Shown here one piece after another: positions 7,748 through 16,068 of a stretch of DNA of 42,692 nucleotides (the stretch's first letter is position 1; each line of letters starts with the position of its first letter). The notes beneath the pieces were generated by a model. It had not been told where the DNA came from. It did no database searches and saw nothing but the letters and a program-made list of their open reading frames with translations. The position numbers and the translations under genes were made by a program. The stretch comes from Candidatus Blastococcus massiliensis AP3 (GTDB lineage Bacteria > Actinomycetota > Actinomycetes > Mycobacteriales > Geodermatophilaceae): assembly GCF_000582785.1 (NCBI RefSeq), contig NZ_HG931173.1:184736-227427 (forward strand), in the 5' to 3' direction.

Positions 7748-9561
7748 GCCGGCACCCCCTCGGCCTGGGAGTAGGCGCGCACGAGCGCGACGTAGCCGGG
7801 CACCTCGGCGAGCAGTCGCTCGTGGCTGCCGCGGGCGACGGCGCGGCCCTGCTCGAACCAGACGACCTCGTCGGCCAGCGCGATGGTCGCCTGCCGGTAG
7901 GCCACCACGACGACCGTCGCCGGGGCCTCGCTGGCCCGCAGCGCGTCGAGGATCCGCGCCTCGACGGAGGGGTCGACGGCGCTGGTCGCGTCGTCGAGCA
8001 CCAGCAGCCGGGGCCGGCGGACGATGGCGCGGGCCAGGGCCAGACGCTGCCGCTGGCCGCCGGAGAGCGAGGCGCCGCGCTCGCCGACCCGGGTGTCGAG
8101 CCCGTCCGGCAGCGCGCTGATGAAGTCGTCGGCCGCCGCCACGCGCAGCGCCGTCCAGACCTCGTCGTCGCTGTACGGGGCGCCGAGGGTGATGTTGCCG
8201 CGCACCGTGTCGTCGAAGAGGAACGCCTGCTGGGCCACGAAGGCGGCCTGGTCGCTGACCTCCCCCTCGCGCAGCCGCCGCAGGTCCAGCCCGTCGAGGA
8301 GGACGGCGCCGTCGGCGGGGTCGACCAGCCGGACCAGCAACCCGGCGAGGGTGGACTTGCCCGAGCCGGTCGGCCCGACGACCGCGACGGTCCGTCCGGC
8401 GGGGACGTCGAAGGTCACGTCGTGCACGGTCGGCCGGTCGGTGCCCTCGAAGCTGTAGCCGACCGCCTGCAGGCCGAGTCCGGCACCGCCGTCGCCCGCG
8501 GCCGCGGGGTCCGGCCCGTAGGGCGTCTCGCCGGTGGCCTCCAGCACCGGGGTGACCCGGTCGTAGCCGGCCAGCGCGCGCGGCAGCTCGGCGAGCACCC
8601 ACCCGATGGCCCGGATGGGCAGCGCCAGGAGGGTGAACAGGTAGGCGATGGAGACCAGCTCGCCCACGTCGATGGCGCCGTCGACGACGCGGTGGGCGCC
8701 GACGAGCAGGACGGCGAGCGTGCCCAGGTTCGGCAGCGACTCGATCATCGGGTCGAACAGGCCGCGGACCCGGCCGACCGACACCAGCCCGTCGCGCAGC
8801 TCCTCGGCCCGCGCACCGAAGCGCTGCGTCTCGGAGTCCTCGCGGCCCAGGGTCTTGACCACCAGGGCGGCGTCGAAGCTCTCGTGGGCGATCTCGCTGA
8901 CCTCGGCACGGAGCTGCTGGGCGCGCTGCTGCCGAGGGCCCATCACCTGCGAGTAGAAGGCGTTGATCGCGAACACCAGCGGGAAGACGACCAGCCCGAT
9001 GAGCGCCAGCAGCGGGTCGGTCGCCACCATCGCGCCGCCGGTGATCAGGATGATGACGACCGCGCCGATCCCGAAGGGCAGCGGCGCGACGAAGAACCAG
9101 GCCGCCTCGACGTCGGAGTTGGCGTTGGACAGCAGCTGCCCGGTGGGGTGCCGCTGGTGCCAGGACAGCGGCAGCCGGAGGTACTGGCGGGTCACCTGGC
9201 GGCGGAGGTCGGCCTGCAGGCGGTACTGCATGATGCCGGCCAGCAGCCGCCGCCCGACGATGCCGATGATCCGCAGGATCGCGACGGCGACGATGGCGAC
9301 GACCGCCAGGGTGAGCGCGGCGCCGGACGTGTCGCCGTCCTCGAACGAGGGCAGCACCACGCGTTCGGTGATCCCGCCGATGACGTAGGCGCTGGCCACC
9401 GTCATCACCGCGAAGAGGGAGCTCGCCGTCAGCGCGAGCGAGAAGATGCCCGGCTGGCGCGCGATCGCGCGGCCGACGTGCCGGATCCCCCGCCGCACCA
9501 CGGCATCTCGACGGCGGCGCGGCACGGTTCTCCTCGGGGTCGTTCGGGGCGGCTCTCGCAT
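7744..9561 (-). CDS. Heterodimeric ABC exporter, subunit with a degenerate ATPase site
   Basis: A 605-residue half-transporter with an Arg-rich N-terminus, six-helix membrane domain (about 35-320) and C-terminal ATPase. Walker A GPTGSGKS (396-403) and the signature LSGGQ (499-503) are intact, but the catalytic Glu after Walker B is Asp (LLVLDD, 523-524) and the switch His is Tyr (AYRQ, Tyr545). This subunit therefore supplies the degenerate site, and its LSGGQ completes the active site of the partner encoded immediately downstream. The ATG at 9561 is the first plausible start after the divergent promoter region; a TAGCGT element lies at 9589-9594 on this strand. First gene of a probable two- or three-gene operon. 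Confidence 0.91.
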   Translation of the reverse strand: MREPPRTTPRRTVPRRRRDAVVRRGIRHVGRAIARQPGIFSLALTASSLFAVMTVASAYVIGGITERVVLPSFEDGDTSGAALTLAVVAIVAVAILRIIGIVGRRLLAGIMQYRLQADLRRQVTRQYLRLPLSWHQRHPTGQLLSNANSDVEAAWFFVAPLPFGIGAVVIILITGGAMVATDPLLALIGLVVFPLVFAINAFYSQVMGPRQQRAQQLRAEVSEIAHESFDAALVVKTLGREDSETQRFGARAEELRDGLVSVGRVRGLFDPMIESLPNLGTLAVLLVGAHRVVDGAIDVGELVSIAYLFTLLALPIRAIGWVLAELPRALAGYDRVTPVLEATGETPYGPDPAAAGDGGAGLGLQAVGYSFEGTDRPTVHDVTFDVPAGRTVAVVGPTGSGKSTLAGLLVRLVDPADGAVLLDGLDLRRLREGEVSDQAAFVAQQAFLFDDTVRGNITLGAPYSDDEVWTALRVAAADDFISALPDGLDTRVGERGASLSGGQRQRLALARAIVRRPRLLVLDDATSAVDPSVEARILDALRASEAPATVVVVAYRQATIALADEVVWFEQGRAVARGSHERLLAEVPGYVALVRAYSQAEGVPA

Positions 9562-9584
9562 CGTACGGGTGATGCGGGCGCGAA

Positions 9585-9599
9585 CCGAACGCTATTCGG
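9585..9599. promoter_or_regulatory. Inverted repeat in the divergent ABC exporter / TIGR03085 promoter region
   Basis: CCGAA-N5-TTCGG is a perfect 5-bp inverted repeat. It overlaps the TAGCGT hexamer (minus strand, 9589-9594) proposed as the -10 of the exporter operon, where a repressor could act. The palindrome is seen; an operator role is inference. Confidence 0.35.
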
Positions 9600-9624
9600 A
9601 TCTTTCCGGTCCCGGCGGGGCCGC

Positions 9625-9630
9625 TACGGT
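9625..9630 (+). promoter_or_regulatory. Probable -10 of the TIGR03085-type gene (leaderless)
   Basis: TACGGT is followed by exactly 6 bases and then the GTG start at 9637, so the transcript probably begins at or next to the start codon. No ribosome binding site is present between them. Confidence 0.5.
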
Positions 9631-9636
9631 CGGACC

Positions 9637-10248
9637 GTGACCGCTTCCTCCGCCGGTTCGCTCGCCGTCCTCGAGCGCCGCGCCCTCGCCGGCCTGCTCG
9701 CCGAGCTCGGGCCGGACGCCCCGACGTGCTGCGAGGGGTGGACGACCGCGCACCTGGCGGCACACCTCGTCGTGCGGGACCGGCGACCCGACGCGATGCC
9801 GGGCTACGCGCTGGAGATGCTGCCCGGGCTGGCGCGGCTGGGCGCCTGGGCACACCGCGTCGAAGACACGACCCGGGCGGGCTCGTCCTACGCCGACCTG
9901 GTCGAGCGGGTGCGCTGCGGTCCGCCCGCGTGGGCCCCGCTGTCCTGGCCCGGGCTCGACCGGCTGAACGTGCCCGAGTTCGCGATCCACCACGAGGACG
10001 TGCGGCGGGCGCAGCCGGGCTGGACGCCCCGGACCCTGCCGCCCGGCGCGCAGGACCAGCTGTGGGCCGGCGTCGGTCTGCACGCCCGGCGGGCGGCCGG
10101 CCGGCGCGGGCTGGTCCTGCGCCGCAGCGACGTCGACGGCGCCGAGAAGCGGTTCGGAGACGGCGGGCGCACGGTCACCGGCGAGCCGCTCGAACTGCTG
10201 CTCTGGGTGTCGGGCCGCCGCGACGTCGCCCGCGTGACCGTCAGCTGA
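9637..10248 (+). CDS. TIGR03085-type metal-binding DinB/mycothiol-isomerase-fold protein
   Basis: A 203-residue protein with the start of the DinB/MDMPI fold: CEGWTTAHLAAHLVVRDRRPDA (the W-T-x-x-x-L-x-x-H-L signature, about residues 33-52) and a second conserved His cluster IHHEDVRRAQPG (about 117-128). These are the features of the actinobacterial TIGR03085 family, related to mycothiol-dependent maleylpyruvate isomerases; the His residues probably bind a divalent metal. Reaction unknown. The GTG at 9637 is fixed by a TACGGT -10 six bases upstream and by the fold beginning soon after it; reading frame further upstream is antisense to the ABC exporter. Divergent from the exporter operon, with a shared 75-base control region. 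Confidence 0.82.
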   Translation: MTASSAGSLAVLERRALAGLLAELGPDAPTCCEGWTTAHLAAHLVVRDRRPDAMPGYALEMLPGLARLGAWAHRVEDTTRAGSSYADLVERVRCGPPAWAPLSWPGLDRLNVPEFAIHHEDVRRAQPGWTPRTLPPGAQDQLWAGVGLHARRAAGRRGLVLRRSDVDGAEKRFGDGGRTVTGEPLELLLWVSGRRDVARVTVS

Positions 10249-10304
10249 CGCCGGGGCGGGTGGACGCACGCGCGAACCTGCTCGTCCGGCGGACTGCCCG
10301 GCGC

Positions 10305-10310
10305 TACCGT
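10305..10310 (+). promoter_or_regulatory. Probable -10 of the 157-aa membrane protein gene (leaderless)
   Basis: TACCGT lies exactly 6 bases before the ATG at 10317, the same layout as at 9625 and 21882. It would give a leaderless transcript. No convincing -35 was seen. Confidence 0.48.
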
Positions 10311-10316
10311 GCCGCC

Positions 10317-10790
10317 ATGTCCGTCGCCGACCAGCGGTCCGTCACCACGTCGCAGGCCACACCTCGGCTGCCTGCCGTGCCACCCCCGCCGGCGCAGCAC
10401 GTCGCGCCCCCTCCGGCACCGCATCGACGCACGGGCCGTGACGGGAACCGGGCGCTCGCGATCGGGTTCGCCGTCGTCTGCCTGGCCGGCCCCTTCGTCG
10501 AGCCGATGCCGACCGGTGACATCCACATCCCGCTGTGGCAGATCCCGATCGAGCTCGCGACCTTCGCCTCGATCGTCGCCGCGACGATCGCTCTCTGGCG
10601 CGCCAGCCGGCATGCCCCGCGTCTGGTCCTGGCCGCGGGCGCCCTCCTGGCGGTCATGACGATGGTGTGCCCCCTCGCGGGACACACACCTGTGGGCTGG
10701 TGGACCTGGGTGCAGGCCGGGCTGTCGCTCGCGGTGATGGCCACGGGCGCCGCGCTGTACCGCCGCGGTCCGGCGACGCCTTCCGCCTGA
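10317..10790 (+). CDS. Small membrane protein with Pro-rich N-terminus, function unknown
   Basis: A 157-residue protein: a Pro/Ala/His-rich soluble N-terminus (about 1-45) and then four predicted membrane helices (roughly 46-64, 73-92, 98-115, 124-145) with short loops. The ATG at 10317 is chosen because a TACCGT -10 lies 6 bases upstream and because the frame further upstream overlaps the TIGR03085-type gene. The stop is 2 bases from the hisF stop on the opposite strand, so the two genes converge with no room for a terminator. No family recognised. Confidence 0.75.
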   Translation: MSVADQRSVTTSQATPRLPAVPPPPAQHVAPPPAPHRRTGRDGNRALAIGFAVVCLAGPFVEPMPTGDIHIPLWQIPIELATFASIVAATIALWRASRHAPRLVLAAGALLAVMTMVCPLAGHTPVGWWTWVQAGLSLAVMATGAALYRRGPATPSA

Positions 10791-10792
10791 GG

Positions 10793-11587
10793 TCAGCGCT
10801 CCGGGGTGTCGGCCCCGAGGCGCACGGGGATGCCGGCGGCGGCCAGTCCGGCCTTGACGTCGCCGACGCGCAGCTGACCGAAGTGGAAGACGCTCGCGGC
10901 CAGCACGGCGTCGGCGCCGGCCTCGACGGCCGGCGGGAAGTGCTCGACGGCGCCCGCTCCCCCGCTGGCGATCAGCGGCACGCGGACCTCCCGCCGCACC
11001 AGCCGGACCAGGTCGGTGTCGAAGCCCGCCTGGGTCCCGTCGGCGTCCATCGAGTTGAGCAGGATCTCCCCCACCCCGAGCTCCGCCGCTCGCACGCACC
11101 ACTCGACGGCGTCCCGCCCGGTGCCCCGGCGGCCGCCGTGCGTGGTGATCTCGAACCCGGAGTCGGTCCTGGCCCCGTCGCGGACCCGCCGGGCGTCGAG
11201 CGAGAGCACGAGCACCTGGCTGCCGAAGCGGTGCGCGATCTCGGCGATGAGCTCCGGCCGCGCGACGGCGGCGGTGTTGACGGCGACCTTGTCCGCGCCG
11301 GCGCGCAGCAGCTTGTCGACGTCGTCGACGCCACGCACTCCACCGCCCACCGTCAGCGGGATGAACACGCTCTCCGCGGTGCGGCGGACGACGTCGTAGG
11401 TGGTCTCGCGGTCGCCGGAGCTCGCGGTGATGTCCAGGAACGTCAGCTCGTCGGCCCCCTCGGCGTCGTAGACGCGGGCCATCTCCACCGGGTCGCCGGC
11501 GTCGCGCAGGTCGACGAAGTTGACACCCTTGACCACCCGGCCGGCGTCGACGTCGAGGCACGGGATCACCCGCACGGAGAGGCTCAT
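10793..11587 (-). CDS. hisF: Imidazole glycerol phosphate synthase, cyclase subunit
   Basis: With HisH forms the enzyme that converts PRFAR and glutamine-derived ammonia to imidazole glycerol phosphate and AICAR. The 264-residue TIM barrel starts [21 protein letters not shown] with the catalytic Asp of CLDV, has the phosphate-binding VGGGVR and ASGGAG loops and the second catalytic Asp in LSLDARR. Its ATG overlaps the stop of the RidA-like gene (ATGA), so it is probably translated from the hisA-ridA-hisF unit. Its partner hisH is about 5 kb upstream, separated by non-histidine genes, which is unusual compared with the tight hisH-hisA-hisF order in many actinobacteria. Confidence 0.97.
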   Translation of the reverse strand: MSLSVRVIPCLDVDAGRVVKGVNFVDLRDAGDPVEMARVYDAEGADELTFLDITASSGDRETTYDVVRRTAESVFIPLTVGGGVRGVDDVDKLLRAGADKVAVNTAAVARPELIAEIAHRFGSQVLVLSLDARRVRDGARTDSGFEITTHGGRRGTGRDAVEWCVRAAELGVGEILLNSMDADGTQAGFDTDLVRLVRREVRVPLIASGGAGAVEHFPPAVEAGADAVLAASVFHFGQLRVGDVKAGLAAAGIPVRLGADTPER

Positions 11588-11976
11588 GCCGGCACCCCGC
11601 GGACCGCGTCGGCCTCGATCTCCACGACCATCGCCGGGTCGATGAGCGCCGCCACCTGCACCATCGAGGTGGCGGGGCGGACGTCGCCGAAGAACTCGCC
11701 GTGCACCCGGCCCACCTCCTCCCAGCGCGAGATGTCGGTGACGAACATCCGGGTGCGGACGACGTCGGCCAGCGTGAAGCCGGCCCGTTCGAGGGACTGC
11801 TCGATGATGCTCAGCGCCTGGCGCGTCTGGGCGGCGGCGTCACCCGGGTGCGCCACCTCGCCGTCCACCATGGACGTCGTCCCGCTGACCCAGGCGGTGT
11901 CGCCCCGGACGACGACCCGGCTGTAGCCGACGACGGACTCCCACGGGCTCCCCGAGCCGAGCCGGACGACGCTCAC
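11584..11976 (-). CDS. RidA/YjgF-family protein
   Basis: A 130-residue protein with the RidA fold pattern: a SGTTSMVDG turn, the [17 protein letters not shown] helix and [17 protein letters not shown], ending [10 protein letters not shown]. Enzymatic RidA proteins hydrolyse reactive enamine/imine intermediates using an Arg near residue 105; here RTRMFVTD and [13 protein letters not shown] place the Arg differently, so activity is uncertain and it may belong to a non-archetypal Rid subfamily. It sits between hisA and hisF with 4-base overlaps on both sides (GTGA and ATGA), fixing its GTG start and indicating a tightly coupled operon. A link with histidine synthesis is suggested only by position. 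Confidence 0.88.
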   Translation of the reverse strand: MSVVRLGSGSPWESVVGYSRVVVRGDTAWVSGTTSMVDGEVAHPGDAAAQTRQALSIIEQSLERAGFTLADVVRTRMFVTDISRWEEVGRVHGEFFGDVRPATSMVQVAALIDPAMVVEIEADAVRGVPA

Positions 11977-12704
11977 GCGAGCTCCTCGGTGATCCGCAGC
12001 GCCTCCGGCAGCGTGAAGGCGCCGGCGTACAGCGCCTTGCCGACGATCGCGCCCTCGACGCCGACGGCGGTCAGCCCGGCCAGCGCGCGGATGTCGTCCA
12101 GCGAGCTGACCCCGCCCGAGGCGACGACCGGCCGCGGGGTCGCGGCGCAGACCTCGCGCAGCAGGTCGAGGTTCGGGCCCTGGAGCGTGCCGTCCTTGGT
12201 GATGTCGGTGACCACGTAGCGGGCGCAGCCCTCGGCGTCCAGCCGGGCGAGGGTCTCGTAGAGCTCGCCGCCCTCCTGGGTCCAGCCGCGGGCGGCCAGC
12301 CGGGTGCCGCGCACGTCCAGGCCGACGGCGATCCGGTCGCCGTGCTCGGCGATCGCCCGGGCGCACCACTCGGGCGACTCCAGCGCGGCGGTGCCCAGGT
12401 TCACCCGGCGGCAGCCGGTGGCCAGGGCGGCGGCCAGCGACTCGTCGTCGCGGATGCCGCCGGAGAGCTCGACGTCGACGTCGAGCTCGCCGACCACGCG
12501 GGCCAGCAGCTCGCGGTTGGAACCACGGCCGAAGGCGGCGTCGAGGTCGACCAGGTGCACCCACTCGGCGCCGTCCCGCTGCCACTGCAGCGCGGCCTCG
12601 AGCGGGTCGCCGTAGGAGGTCTCGCTGCCGGCCTCCCCCTGCACGAGACGGACGGCCTGGCCGTCGGCGACGTCGACGGCGGGGAGCAGCTGCAGCGTGG
12701 GCAC
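11973..12704 (-). CDS. hisA: Phosphoribosyl isomerase A (HisA, probably also TrpF activity)
   Basis: A 243-residue TIM barrel that isomerises ProFAR in histidine synthesis. In actinobacteria this enzyme (PriA) also performs the TrpF step of tryptophan synthesis because trpF is absent. Seen here: [19 protein letters not shown] with the catalytic Asp, the phosphate loops SGGIRD and [16 protein letters not shown] with the second catalytic Asp, and the RGW element after [10 protein letters not shown] that typifies PriA. Whether the dual role holds depends on the absence of trpF elsewhere in the genome. The GTG start is followed 130 codons upstream by nothing coding; a TAGGCT -10 lies 7 bases before it. 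First gene of hisA-ridA-hisF. Confidence 0.95.
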   Translation of the reverse strand: MPTLQLLPAVDVADGQAVRLVQGEAGSETSYGDPLEAALQWQRDGAEWVHLVDLDAAFGRGSNRELLARVVGELDVDVELSGGIRDDESLAAALATGCRRVNLGTAALESPEWCARAIAEHGDRIAVGLDVRGTRLAARGWTQEGGELYETLARLDAEGCARYVVTDITKDGTLQGPNLDLLREVCAATPRPVVASGGVSSLDDIRALAGLTAVGVEGAIVGKALYAGAFTLPEALRITEELA

Positions 12705-12711
12705 GACGACC

Positions 12712-12717
12712 AGCCTA
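12712..12717 (-). promoter_or_regulatory. Probable -10 of hisA-ridA-hisF
   Basis: On the minus strand TAGGCT is followed by 7 bases and the hisA GTG at 12704. This gives the second his block its own leaderless promoter, facing away from the nitroreductase gene, which starts at 12755 and has CAGGCT six bases before its own GTG (12743-12748). Confidence 0.45.
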
Positions 12718-12754
12718 GGAGCGCGGCGCCCGGAGCCTGCGGCAGGCTGTCGGC

Positions 12755-13354
12755 GTGGAGTTCGCAGAGGTGGTCCGCCGCCGCCGCATGGTCCGGGACT
12801 ACGACGCCGAGAGACCGGTGCCGCCCGAGGTTCGGGAGCGGCTGCTGGAGCACGCGGTCCGCGCGCCGTCGGCGGGGTTCAGCCAGGGCTGGGCGTTCCT
12901 GGTCCTGGAGAGCGGCGAGGAGCGGGACCGCTTCTGGACCGCCACGACGGATGGGGGCACCCCCGACGCCTGGCTGACCCGGATGCGACGGGCGCCCCTG
13001 CTGATCGTGCCGTTCTCGAACAAGCAGGCCTATCTCGACCGGTACGCCGAGCCGGACAAGGGCTGGACCGACCGGGACGAGAGCCGCTGGCCGGTCCCCT
13101 ACTGGGACGTCGACGCCGGCATGGCCTCGCTGCTGATCCTGCTGACCGCCGTCGACGAGGGGCTGGGCGCCTGCTTCTTCGGCGTCCCGCCGGACAAGGT
13201 GGCCGGGCTGCGCGAGGCCTTCGGCGTCCCCGAGGAGTACCGGCCCGTGGGCTGCCTCTCGCTCGGCTACCCCGGGGACGGCGACCGCCGCTCCCCCTCC
13301 CTGCGCCGCGGCCGTCGCCCGCTCGACGAGGTCGTGCACCGCGGTCGGTGGTGA
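12755..13354 (+). CDS. Nitroreductase-family FMN oxidoreductase
   Basis: A 199-residue protein with the classic nitroreductase N-terminus: [19 protein letters not shown] (FMN phosphate-binding Arg residues) and [14 protein letters not shown] (about 29-42), and the C-terminal [14 protein letters not shown] with [16 protein letters not shown]. Such enzymes use NAD(P)H and FMN to reduce nitro groups, quinones or iodinated/enone substrates; the substrate here is unknown. A GTG start is used, with a CAGGCT element 6 bases upstream (one mismatch to TANNNT). Divergent from hisA with 50 bases between starts. The following small gene begins 22 bases after its stop and may be cotranscribed. Confidence 0.9.
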   Translation: MEFAEVVRRRRMVRDYDAERPVPPEVRERLLEHAVRAPSAGFSQGWAFLVLESGEERDRFWTATTDGGTPDAWLTRMRRAPLLIVPFSNKQAYLDRYAEPDKGWTDRDESRWPVPYWDVDAGMASLLILLTAVDEGLGACFFGVPPDKVAGLREAFGVPEEYRPVGCLSLGYPGDGDRRSPSLRRGRRPLDEVVHRGRW

Positions 13355-13376
13355 CCCGCGCCCCCAGGGTCGGCGG

Positions 13377-13655
13377 GTGACCGACGAGCTGTGGCGCCCC
13401 CACGACCGCATGGCCGACGAGTTCCTCGCCCACCCCGAGGACGGTGCCTACGCACGGTCCTGCTTCGACCGCGTCCTGGAGAGCGACGCCTGGTCGTCGC
13501 TGCCCACCGGCCTGAACGAGGTGCGCTACTGGCCGGAGCCGCTGTCGAATCCGTGCGCGGCGGCCACGGATGCCGGCTTCGTCATCCAGCGCCTGGAGCA
13601 CGAGTTGCTCAGCCGTCCGGGGTTCCTCGCCCTGCGGCTGCTCGCGCCGGCCTGA
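13377..13655 (+). CDS. Hypothetical protein, 92 aa
   Basis: A short acidic, soluble protein (starts MTDELWRPHDRMADEF, ends LALRLLAPA) with no membrane helix and no motif I recognise. Codon use looks like the neighbours, with strong G/C at third positions. GTG start 22 bases after the nitroreductase stop, same strand; its stop is 5 bases from the stop of the convergent M28-like peptidase. A real gene is likely because the frame fills the space between two well-defined genes. Function cannot be assigned. Confidence 0.65.
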   Translation: MTDELWRPHDRMADEFLAHPEDGAYARSCFDRVLESDAWSSLPTGLNEVRYWPEPLSNPCAAATDAGFVIQRLEHELLSRPGFLALRLLAPA

Positions 13656-13660
13656 CCGGT

Positions 13661-15994
13661 TCAGCCGAGGGACGTCGTCCCCGAGACCAGCACGAGGTCC
13701 GAGCCCGGTGTCCCCGCCGCACCGACGCCGTCGGGCCGCGGCTGCAGACCGGGCAGGCCGGCGAGCCCGGTGCTGCCGTCCACGACCCGGAGCGACACGG
13801 GACCGCCGCCTTCGACGCTGAAGGACGCCTCCAGGCCGTCGGCCGGCGGCGCGTGGAAGGTGATCTCCAGGGAGCTCCCGCCCAGCGCCTCCTCCGGGAC
13901 TCCGCGGCCCGCGACCCGCGCGCGGGCGACCGTGCCGCCCCCGGTGTCCAGGTCGAGGACGACGAGCCGGACGCCCGGGCGCTGCGGCGTCACCCGCACA
14001 GTGATCTCGCGGCGGCCCCCCACCACGGCGTCGGCCAGCGTCTCCACGCGGGCTCGTGGAAGGGCGGCCGGTTCGGCGGTGCCGAAGGCCACCTCGCCGT
14101 CCCCCAGGGAGGGGAAGTCGACGGGCAGGTCGCCGCGGGCGCTGAGGTGCCCGCCGGTCCAGTCGCCCGGGAGCGCCTCGGTGCTGACCCACCAGGCCTG
14201 CTGCCGGTCGCCGTCCAGTGCGTACGCGAGGTGGCTGGGAACGGGGGAAGCGGGGCCGAACCGGTCGACCTGCAGGCCGGCGAGCACGCACACCCCCGCC
14301 AGGGCCGCGGCGGCGAGGGGGACGGCAGCCGCGCGGCTCCGCGGGCCTCCGTCGTCGTCCGGGAACAGCAGCTCGAGGGCCGGGAGCAGCGCGAGGGCGA
14401 GCAGGGTGACGGCGAGCGCCGGCACGGCGGCCGAGGCGAGGCCGACGACCGGGAAGGAGAGCGCGACGGCGGGGGCGAGCACGACCACCGAGACCCCTCC
14501 GGCGAACAGCACGGCGGCGATCCGGACGCCGGCCTCGGTGGTCATGCAGCAGATCGCGACCGCGGCCGCACCGGCGAGCGCGGGCAGGGCGGCCAGGTGC
14601 GCGGCCCCGGGCGCGACCACCGCCAGCACCCCGGCGCCCAGCGCCGGCCAGACCAGCCCGCCCACGGCGAGCACCGTGTCGCCGAACCGGTCGCGCAGCA
14701 GCGCGTACCAGGCGAGCACCACGGCGAGGACCAGGGCGACCGCCGCCAGCCGGTACCACCCGGGCCGCCAGGGGTCGATCAGCTCGGCGTATCCGGGGCG
14801 GACGGCGACCAGCAGCGACCACAGCGCGGAGACGGCGAGGGGCCCGAGGACCAACGGCACCGCCGCCCACGCGGTGGCCGCTGTCCGCCGTCCCCAGCTC
14901 AGCCCCTGCCGGCCGACGAACCACACGAGGCCGCCGACGCCCAGCAGCGCGGCGGCCGCCAGGGGCCGGTCCAGCGACCCGGACCAGCTGACGGGTTCGC
15001 CGAGGACCGGGAGGACGGTCGGGTCGCCGTCGGAGGCGGCGGGCGCGGCCAGTTCCCGCAGGTCCCGGTCGCCCAGTGCCCTCGCCATGGCCAGCGTGCC
15101 GTCGCCCAGCGCCTGGAGCGTGGCCCGGTCGAACCGGTCGGGCACGTCCTGGGGCGTGTGGGTCCCGGTCGACCCGTCCAGAGAGGCTGCGCCCAGCCCG
15201 GTGAAGCGACCGTCCCCGAGCAGCACGTCGACACCGCGGTCGTCGTCCAGCGCGCGGTGGAGTTCCATGCTGCCGCTGCTGACCACGAGCGACGGCGCCA
15301 CCTCGGCCAGGACGGCCAGGTCCGCGTCGCGCGGGGACGTCCCGAGGAGGACCGCCGGCCCGGCGCCGCCGCGGGGGTCGACGGCGAGGACGACGCCGCC
15401 CTCCTGGGCGAGCGGGTGCGATGCGGCGAACGCCTCGACACCGCACCGGCAGGCCTCGTCGGCGTCGGTCAGCACGACGACGACGTCGTTGCGCAGCGGC
15501 GGACCCGCGGTCAGCGCCCGCACCGACTCCAGGAGCGCCGCGACGCCCGCCGCGCCGGTCGCGCCGACGCCGGTCGCCGCGGAGTCGTGGTGGGCCAGGA
15601 GGAACAGCCGGCCGGTGGAGTCGGAGCCCGGGAGGACGCCGACGACGGTGCGGACCCGCGCCATCTCCGCCTCGCCGTCGGTGACGTGCCCGGTGCCGAC
15701 GGCGCTCTGGACGCGGGTGTCCAGTCCCAGCGCTGCGAGCGTGGCGACCAGGTCGTCGACCACCCGGGCACTCGCCTCGCTGCCGGGGACGTGCACCTCG
15801 GCGGCGGTCTTCCGCACCTGCTCGAAGGCGCGGGCGGCGCTGAACTCGGTCGCCGGTGCGTCGGCCGGTCGTGGTGCGGGCGGCCCGAGCGCAGCCACGC
15901 TCCAGACGCCGAGTCCGAGCAGGAGCGCGCCCAGCACGGCGCCTGCCCCACGGCTGGGCCGCCGGGGGCCGCGCGCGGTGCGTCCGGCAGGCAC
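13661..15994 (-). CDS. Membrane-anchored M28-like peptidase, probably with a defective metal site
   Basis: A 777-residue protein: one N-terminal helix (about 17-37), an M28 (Fxna/ERMP1-like) zinc-peptidase domain (about 50-330), seven to nine membrane helices (about 335-555) and an extracytoplasmic C-terminal beta-rich domain. Ligands that remain: HHDS (His135 or 136), Glu180 in TDADEA, Asp206 in VDPRGG, His279 in THTPQD. What is missing: the bridging Asp of the usual GAxD(D/N) loop, here GATGAAG (144-150) and one residue shorter, and the first Glu of the EE pair, here Asp179. The enzyme may be inactive or altered. A GTG start has AGGAGG five bases upstream, and TAGGGT (16031-16036) is a likely -10. 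It separates hisH from hisA. Confidence 0.85.
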   Translation of the reverse strand: MPAGRTARGPRRPSRGAGAVLGALLLGLGVWSVAALGPPAPRPADAPATEFSAARAFEQVRKTAAEVHVPGSEASARVVDDLVATLAALGLDTRVQSAVGTGHVTDGEAEMARVRTVVGVLPGSDSTGRLFLLAHHDSAATGVGATGAAGVAALLESVRALTAGPPLRNDVVVVLTDADEACRCGVEAFAASHPLAQEGGVVLAVDPRGGAGPAVLLGTSPRDADLAVLAEVAPSLVVSSGSMELHRALDDDRGVDVLLGDGRFTGLGAASLDGSTGTHTPQDVPDRFDRATLQALGDGTLAMARALGDRDLRELAAPAASDGDPTVLPVLGEPVSWSGSLDRPLAAAALLGVGGLVWFVGRQGLSWGRRTAATAWAAVPLVLGPLAVSALWSLLVAVRPGYAELIDPWRPGWYRLAAVALVLAVVLAWYALLRDRFGDTVLAVGGLVWPALGAGVLAVVAPGAAHLAALPALAGAAAVAICCMTTEAGVRIAAVLFAGGVSVVVLAPAVALSFPVVGLASAAVPALAVTLLALALLPALELLFPDDDGGPRSRAAAVPLAAAALAGVCVLAGLQVDRFGPASPVPSHLAYALDGDRQQAWWVSTEALPGDWTGGHLSARGDLPVDFPSLGDGEVAFGTAEPAALPRARVETLADAVVGGRREITVRVTPQRPGVRLVVLDLDTGGGTVARARVAGRGVPEEALGGSSLEITFHAPPADGLEASFSVEGGGPVSLRVVDGSTGLAGLPGLQPRPDGVGAAGTPGSDLVLVSGTTSLG

Positions 15995-16030
15995 GGCGCC
16001 CTCCTGGCTACGGGAAGGACGGACGCGGTC

Positions 16031-16036
16031 ACCCTA
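16031..16036 (-). promoter_or_regulatory. Probable -10 of the M28-like peptidase gene
   Basis: TAGGGT on the minus strand, about 36 bases before the GTG start at 15994, leaving a short leader that contains the AGGAGG ribosome binding site 5 bases before the start. It lies in the gap after the hisH stop. Confidence 0.35.
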
Positions 16037-16068
16037 GGTGGCGGCGCGCTGTTTTCCCGGGAGGCGCC

